Of a stretch of DNA of 64,000 nt, positions 58,301 through 64,000 are shown one piece after another. The DNA is from Prunella strophiata. Its lineage: Eukaryota > Chordata > Aves > Passeriformes > Prunellidae. The first letter of the stretch is position 1; every line of letters starts with the position of its first letter. Where the stretch lies: the NCBI GenBank assembly GCA_036583965.1, contig JAZBQD010000030.1, positions 109,099,162 through 109,163,161 on the forward strand, given 5' to 3'. A program made the translations under genes and the position numbers. Below the pieces are notes generated by a model, which was not told the origin of the DNA, made no database searches, and saw nothing but the letters and a program-made list of their open reading frames with translations.

Positions 58301-61300
58301 TGTCTGGGGCTGCTGTGCAGGCTGAGCCCCAGCTAAATCCTGCTCATCTCTGAGCCAGGCTGGATTTTAAGACTGAAGACTTTGCTGCATGCAATAAAGA
58401 TTTTCATTGTGGCTGGTGAAATAATCGCTGTGGCAGGCAGCTCAGCTGATGGCTGGGTCAGGCAGGGCAGGCAGTATAAGTGGAAAAACATCACTTCATG
58501 GTCTGTCATCTTGATTCAAGCACGTTGTGGTTTGTCATGATGCTCTGTCTATCAGACAAAATTACCTGGGCCCATTAGCTTTCCCCAGTGCTGCTATACA
58601 GGATAAACTGCAGGGAAGGGAGAACAAGCACTGCTGTGTGACTGCAGCTCTGTGAAACAGGCTGAGCATCCTGTCAGGCCTTGAGAGAGGTGTTCTGTTA
58701 ACACCTCTGAAAAGAGGTAGAGCAGGAGAACAGAGCCATAAGAGCAGTTCTTTAGGTAACTATTTGCAGAGACACATGGGAGCCCCAAAAACCCCTCTGC
58801 AGTGGCTCCTGCTGGGTTACCAATACATGTCTGCACAGCAAACCCTGCAGAGGGGCAGCAGTGCTGGGCTGGGGGCAGGCAGAGGTGCTGGTTTCCAGAG
58901 GGAGGAGGGCAGGTAGGATGGCCAGGGAGGGAATCCCCATCCCTGTGGGGCTGGATGGGCTGGGGAGGTCAGACTGTAACCTGTGGTGGCCCACACAGCA
59001 GAGCTGGGATGGGATCTCACTCACAGACTCAGACACAGTATGAATGAAATGTTGTTGCCACTGGCTGTTTTTCAGTTCAGACCACTGTGAGACCAGAAGC
59101 CATTTTGCAAAGCACATGCCTGATCTTAAAAAGTGATTGCTGCTGAAATTTGGTGATGAGGAAGTAGGTCCCAGGGTCTCTGGATCACTATATTTCTCTG
59201 TGTATCCAAATCTATATGCTGTTAGAAGGGATTTAAATTCCAATTTTTGTTTCTCTGATTGGTTTGCAGAACCAAAGGACCATGAAAACTTGAGCAGAGC
59301 AATCCTGAGGCTGATGTGTAAAGGTCTGGGCCTCCCTGCAGCCTCCCATGTCCTTTCCAACTAAAAAGCTGCAGGGGTTGATGAAATGTCCCACGAAGTT
59401 TGTCACTGGGCACGTCCCCCCAGGCTGGCCCTGAGCTCACTTCAGAGGCACCCTGGAGCTGGCATCAGCTCATCTGCCCACTGCTGCTGCCCAGGGAAAT
59501 TCCTGGAGAAACTGGATAGGTGCAAGGGCAGGGTGCCCCAGCCAGGGTCCCTGCATGGTGCTGTGTGTGCACATGTGCATCCATATATGTGTGTGTGTGC
59601 CTGAGTGGGCAACCCTGGCAGCTCAGCTGGCATTTCAGCTCTGAGAGGACAGGGTAGGGGAAACTGTAGCACATGAAGAGCCTTTTAAGGAGAAGGATTT
59701 GGGCTCAGCTGATGATTTAACTTTGCAGCAGGTCTGAGATACCACAGAGCCACATTTCTCCAGTTACTTTTTCACCCAGCTCAGCAAATTGAAGTTTTAA
59801 GCTCTCGATTCCTTCCCTTTCCCTCAGCACTGCTGGGGAGCAGGGGGACAGCACAGCTTGGCACAAACACCTGGGACACTCCAGCAAGGCTGGAGGACCT
59901 GGCAGCTCAACCTGCCCTCCTGCAGGCCCCTGCAGTGCTGCCTGGGGCAACAGTGGTGGCCAGCAGGTGCCTGCCAGCCTTAGGGGTTGTCCCTGCCCCC
60001 AAGCTCAGGTGAGGGATGCTCTGAGTGGAAGTGACACACCATCCCCTCTCTCTAGTGCCTCTCCCGAGGTCACTAAACAAAGGACAGTGTAGCTTTGCTC
60101 CAAAAATCTTTTCCCTGTCAGGCATGTGCTGCCCAGGAGGGTACTGACCTCAGGGTGACCGGCTGTGCTGGACTGTCAGTGATTTGGGTGAGTCATTTTT
60201 GGGGCAGTCCAGGCACAACCCCAATGTATCCCTTCCTCTCTCCCCTAAGGTGTGCTGCTCCACAGGGTAACAGTGGAGGAAGAACTAAAGCAGCTTAGCT
60301 TTAGCACTCGCCAAAGCTGAGTGGATGCAGCAAGCAACTGCCTATATAGAAATATAAATGAAGTCACTTTTTCACAGTCACTTCTCTCTTGGAATGGGAA
60401 GAAGTACTGGAATAATCCTTTGTCTCTCAAGGTCTTGTTCAGTGTATATCCAACCCCCACCCTGGCCCCTGCCCTGTCCAGTGGTTTTTGTAATCTTTTG
60501 GTGTTGTTTGGGTGGGGTGAGGGGGATGCTCAGTGCTATAGCTGCCCATTTACCTGGTGGTGGCGACCCCCACTCACTGTGCTCCTGTCCTGGCTTCACC
60601 TGTGACACCCCAGGACTGTGGGAAAAAGGCCAGTGTGCTTCTTTGTGCCTGAGGTAATTTGCTATGGATGGCAGGAGAATGAGTAATCGAGGCTTTGGCT
60701 CTGACTGCCCATGCCCCTCGTCCTGCCAGCCACAAGCAAGAGAGACCCACACTGACTTGGACCCTGGCCCAAAGCAAAATCGCTTTCAAGGCACTGGCTG
60801 CCCTTGTGGGTATAACTTTATGATCAAAAAATCCCCAACACCCCACAATGCTGAGACATGATGGAAAACTAGAAAAAAAACCTGACAGCAATCTCTCTAC
60901 TGGAGCTGTTACCACATTTGTGTGCACAGCCTGTTGTTATCCCCATGCCTGAAGCCACCTGGTGCCATGGCTTTCCACAGGACTTCAGCTTCAACCTGCA
61001 CAAGGAGCCAGGAGCTGGTGTTGGGGCCGAGCCCATCCCAGCCCTGGACAGGCTGTGCCATGGCATTACCTACGGCTGGCAGGGCTTGGCCTTCAGCTGT
61101 GGCACTTTTCTTCCCATCAGGGAATCATTTTGTGTCGCCCTGATTTTTTAGGTTTCTCTAAAGCCTTCTGATGTTTAGATTCTTGTGCAGAACTTTCTCA
61201 CACACTTTTTGTAAATAACTTATTGTTTTGTCTTCCTCTATGGAGGAAAAGCAACTTGATGGACTGTTGAGTTGTCCAGTGGCATTGAGGAGGTGGCACT

Positions 61301-61898
61301 GTCACCCTCCAATGACACTGGGATTTCAGAAAATTATAAATGGAGTCAGATTTCAATAAACTCTCTCTTTTTGCTCTCTCACACCTTGCAAAGAGCTGCT
61401 GTCCGCGTTGTGTCGTTTGTGCTCCACAGTGACAATTTTGCACTCGCTGTGCTTGGCTGGGGGCACACAAGCCAGCCCCATTGTCACTGAGCGCCAGCCA
61501 CCCCCCAACCTCCCCCTCCAACCACCAACTTCCAACCACATCCCCACGAGGCCCTTCCCACACCCCTAAACCCCACAGGCCCTGCTCTCCCTGCTGCTCC
61601 CCCAGCTGTGGTGGGGCACACAGGGACACAGACCTGGACCAGGTCGGGCGTGAGGCGCTTGGCCCGCAGCCACTTCTGGAAGCGCGGCGTGCGGCGCAGG
61701 GCCCGCTCCAGGCTGCAGGCCCTGGTCCCGAGCAGCGCGCTGCAGACGCGCCGGTCGGCCCGGTCGTGCTGGTACTTGGAGGTCAGGCGGGTGATGTCCA
61801 CCATCCTCCAGCTCTTGGCGTCGTCGGTGTAGTTGCCCGAGTAGCTGAGCAGGGAGCTGGGGGGCAGCTTTAAATGAGAAGAGAGCCAGGTGTCAAAC
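51002..61898 (-). CDS. DIPK2B: DIPK2B (CXorf36/DIA1R), exons 2-5 of 5 (gene span, spliced)
   Basis: Divergent protein kinase domain 2B is a secretory-pathway protein of the FAM69/DIA1 kinase-like family and a paralogue of DIPK2A (HASF/DIA1). Its substrate is not established. Seen here: four exons of 265, 174, 289 and 341 bp with matching phases (1 + 88 codons; 58; 96 + 1; 2 + 112 + stop). They give about 356 residues. With a usual length near 433, exon 1 should supply about 77 residues, including the signal peptide, and it is off-window to the right. Landmarks are [66 protein letters not shown] and the C-terminal [18 protein letters not shown]. Exons are markedly GC- and CpG-rich. The gene converges on KDM6A as in human Xp11.3. 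Confidence 0.95.
51343..52512 (-). other. DIPK2B: DIPK2B intron 4
   Basis: Intron of 1170 bp, AT-rich, with an (AAAAC)n stretch at 52352-52386 and A-rich flanks to 52416. No gene in it. Confidence 0.85.
52352..52386. repeat. (AAAAC)n simple repeat
   Basis: About six units of AAAAC after an A-run, continuing into A-rich sequence. It reads (GTTTT)n on the transcribed strand of DIPK2B, about 130 bp after the exon 4 donor. Confidence 0.95.
52513..52801 (-). CDS. DIPK2B: DIPK2B exon 4 (kinase-like core)
   Basis: Minus-strand acceptor CCCACAG above 52801, donor GTACTC below 52513. It encodes [19 protein letters not shown], then [17 protein letters not shown] and [18 protein letters not shown] plus one base. 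The [10 protein letters not shown] and FIRDAS region is the likely equivalent of the kinase catalytic and metal-binding loops (inference from the family). Very GC- and CpG-rich. Length 289 bp. Confidence 0.95.
52802..54399 (-). other. DIPK2B: DIPK2B intron 3
   Basis: Intron of 1598 bp without a recognised repeat or gene. Open frames running out of exon 4 on the opposite strand (up to 183 codons) are shadows of the GC-rich exon. Confidence 0.8.
54400..54573 (-). CDS. DIPK2B: DIPK2B exon 3
   Basis: Minus-strand acceptor CTCCCACAG above 54573, donor GTACGTG below 54400, phase 0 at both ends. It encodes 58 residues: [35 protein letters not shown] and [15 protein letters not shown]. It is very close to human DIPK2B. 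A CR1 element ends about 36 bp upstream of its acceptor. Length 174 bp. Confidence 0.96.
54610..55100 (-). mobile_element. CR1 LINE, 3' part with reverse-transcriptase C-terminus
   Basis: On the minus strand this reads a CR1 ORF2 C-terminal remnant of about 130 residues with an unbroken frame: [54 protein letters not shown]. It then runs to the 3' terminus with two tandem octamers (ATTCTGTG) at the + strand 54610-54627. The open frame suggests a fairly young insertion. It is 5'-truncated near 55100. Confidence 0.95.
58008..58077. repeat. Tandem repeat, 5 x 14 bp
   Basis: Five successive 14-bp units start at 58008, 58022, 58036, 58050 and 58064, near-matching GCTGGTCAGNAGTT. No unit-length change was seen. 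It is a short minisatellite in DIPK2B intron 2. Confidence 0.9.
61634..61898 (-). CDS. DIPK2B: DIPK2B exon 2
   Basis: Minus-strand acceptor TTTGGCAG above 61898, donor GTCTGTG below 61634. It begins with the last base of a split codon and encodes 88 residues: [53 protein letters not shown] and ending LTPDLVQ. It aligns well with human (SDNWLASHLGLPPDSLLSY). NYTDD carries an N-glycosylation sequon (NYT). Length 265 bp. Confidence 0.95.
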
Positions 61899-63374
61899 CT
61901 GCCAAACCAAAAGGAGAGCCCCACGGAGAGCGGGTTAAAAGCCGCATGGAGACAGGGCCCAGCCTGCTGAGCTTCTCCAGGCCGGCCCTGGGGCTGTCTG
62001 CCACGGCCTGGAAAAGGCCAAGTGACCCTGGCTGGGTGGCCCCAGGGTGAGCAGAGTGAAACCATCAGCTAAGGAAATGTGCTTTGGTGAAAAAGCCCTT
62101 CAATGCTGCCATGGAGTTAAGGGTAAAACACTCAAATGGGGTCTTAAGGGAGGGAGGAAAGGGGGAGGGCTACAGGGTTTTGGTTCATGGAGAATTCCTG
62201 GTGGTTTTAAATTTTCCTATTTCTAGAGAGAGGATCCCAAAAAAGGAGTACTTGGCAATTTAAAGGACCCTCCTGATATTAAAACCTCCTGACAACAAAT
62301 GTAATTGGGAATATCAAAATGACCTCGTTTTGAGGTGGTGGCTTTTGTCAATGCAGGGGGTCTACCTGTGTCCCCCAACATCCCGGACTGTATTTCATCA
62401 GCTGGGATGAGTGACCTCCCTGACAGCAGCAGAGTCTGGGGTGTGATGGGGGTACAGGGCGTGATGGGGGGACAGTGTGTGTGTGCCCTCGGCGTGCAGC
62501 ACCTCTGTAGCCATGGAGATCTTGCACTAATTTTGCTCCCCCTCCACAGGCACAGGAGGGGAGCATATGGGCTGGGTAATTAGGTAATTTTTTTTTTGTT
62601 TCAGCAGCCCCCTCAGCCCTGCCCACACGCACGTCGCACACTCCGGAGCTGAGGAGCGCGGTGCCTGTTCTGGGAGGGTGTCTGTAACCTGCTCCTGGAA
62701 AATGGCCCAGCTCTGACCTTTGGTTTGGCCAACATCCTGCCCTCGCTGCCTCTGAACCCTGCTGCCCTGAGCTCCTTGTCCAAGTGTGTAGGAAAGCACG
62801 TCCCTAATTTAATCTCACCCTAAATTAAAGCCGGTAGTTCAGAAGTGAAACAGGAGAGGCAAAAGGTTCCCTGCAGGATTAGCCTAGCTGGAGTTTCGGA
62901 CAGCTTACAAGACTTTAACAAGTCTGAAAGCTGAAGCTGGTCTTTCCTTTCAAATTCCATTGGGGAAATTGGCACAGAGAAATTTGGGGAGGATTAATTT
63001 TCTATGATTTCAGGCAAATAACTGACTCAGTGACACGAGCCATAGTCTGCAATCAGAGACTGATCAGATGATCCCTCTTGAAGGCAGCACCCCACTCCCT
63101 TTCCCCAGCACAGACCCTGTGCAGCTGAGCTCTGGGGCAGGCACAGGTGCCCAGGATGGGTGAAACCCTGGTGCTTCCTCTGCTTTGGCTTTCAACTCCT
63201 GCCATGTCTGTGCCTCCTTCCAAAAATTTACCATGGAGGCTGACTAGAAGTGGGGGAGCGGGGGAGCCTTGTGTGAACAGGTTGGTGGATTCCAGCATTG
63301 CAGTTGTTTGGGCATTTTGCCTGATACAAAATTGAAGAATCCCTACAATTAAAGCACCTGACATGATAATAAAC

Positions 63375-63462
63375 ACTTTGTTTGGGTTTGGGTTTTTTGT
63401 TTTGGTGGGTTTGTTGGTGTTTTGTTGGGTTTTTTTTTTTTGGTTTTTTTTTTTTTTTTTTT
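63375..63462. repeat. T-rich / (GTTT)-like low-complexity tract
   Basis: Mixed runs of G and T with two T-homopolymers of about 12 and 18 bp. Simple low complexity, in DIPK2B intron 1. Confidence 0.9.
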
Positions 63463-63610
63463 GGTCTGGTTTTGAGCTAAGATTAAAGAAAAGAGAATAA
63501 TTGCTGTGTCTCACTGTGATTGTTGTGTATCAGGACCTCTCCCAGTACCTAATCTGAAAAGTGGGCACAGTGTGCCAGGCACGTACCGGGAAGAGATGGC
63601 TCTGGGCTGG

Positions 63611-63772
<162 letters not shown>

Positions 63773-64000
63773 AAGTGAAGCACAAATATGCCTTGTGGCT
63801 TGACTCAAGCTTGTGTGTTCAGGGGAGCTCATATCAGGCAGAGAAGCAGGAAAGTGCCACCTCCTGCGTGCAAGTAGCACATGGATGTGTGAAATCCAGG
63901 GCTGAGCATTAATTTGAATGTGGATGGAATGATTCCCTCTGCAGATCTCTGGGGGGCAGAGCCACCCTGGCCTGGGAACCCAGCATGGGCTGCAGCAAGT

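Larger units (their letters stand above)
54574..61633 (-). other. DIPK2B: DIPK2B intron 2
   Basis: Intron of 7060 bp. It contains the CR1 at about 54610-55100 and the 14-bp tandem repeat at 58008-58077. A 202-codon minus-strand frame at 58752-59360 has no recognised domain. Nothing else is supported. Confidence 0.8.

Noticed and set aside
58752..59360. 202-codon minus-strand open frame inside DIPK2B intron 2
   Set aside because: No known domain, no link in phase to DIPK2B exons, and multiple overlapping frames. It is probably chance.

Overview
The window is vertebrate nuclear DNA, almost certainly from a bird. The evidence is introns with GT/AG borders, many 5'-truncated CR1 LINE fragments ending in the octamer-type tail, one retroviral solo-LTR-like block, and the avian-type spelling of two orthologues of human X-linked genes. 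A passerine is plausible but cannot be proved from this sequence alone.

Left half, + strand: the 3' part of KDM6A (UTX), the H3K27me2/3 demethylase. Twelve exons, matching human exons 18-29, lie between 12169 and 31969. Every splice phase joins cleanly and together they encode about 500 residues. Counting back from a 1401-residue protein puts the iron ligands His, Glu, His at 1146, 1148 and 1226 and the four zinc cysteines at 1331, 1334, 1358 and 1361, exactly as in human, so there is no net indel over this half. The first 12 kb is intron 17. The large exon 17 and everything upstream lie outside the window. A long AT-rich 3' UTR with several poly(A) signals follows the stop codon.

Middle, about 33.2-50.7 kb: intergenic DNA with CR1 fragments, an LTR-like block, a 48-bp poly(A) tract and an (ATCC)22 microsatellite. 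I see no convincing gene there.

Right part, - strand: DIPK2B (CXorf36/DIA1R), a secretory-pathway divergent protein kinase. Exons 2-5 are present (61898 down to 51002). Exon 1, with the signal peptide, must lie beyond 64000. The two genes converge tail to tail, the order seen in human Xp11.3. Birds carry this block on an autosome (chromosome 1 in chicken), so KDM6A there has no sex-linked partner such as UTY.

KDM6A exons are AT-rich in AT-rich surroundings, whereas DIPK2B exons are sharply GC- and CpG-rich islands in moderate-GC introns. Points worth a second look are a hAT-type non-autonomous DNA transposon with terminal inverted repeats in KDM6A intron 28, a CR1 end only about 36 bp from the DIPK2B exon 3 acceptor, a 5 x 14 bp tandem repeat, and a Ser-Ser to Pro-Pro change that makes a longer proline run in KDM6A. 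I found no clearly new biological system.
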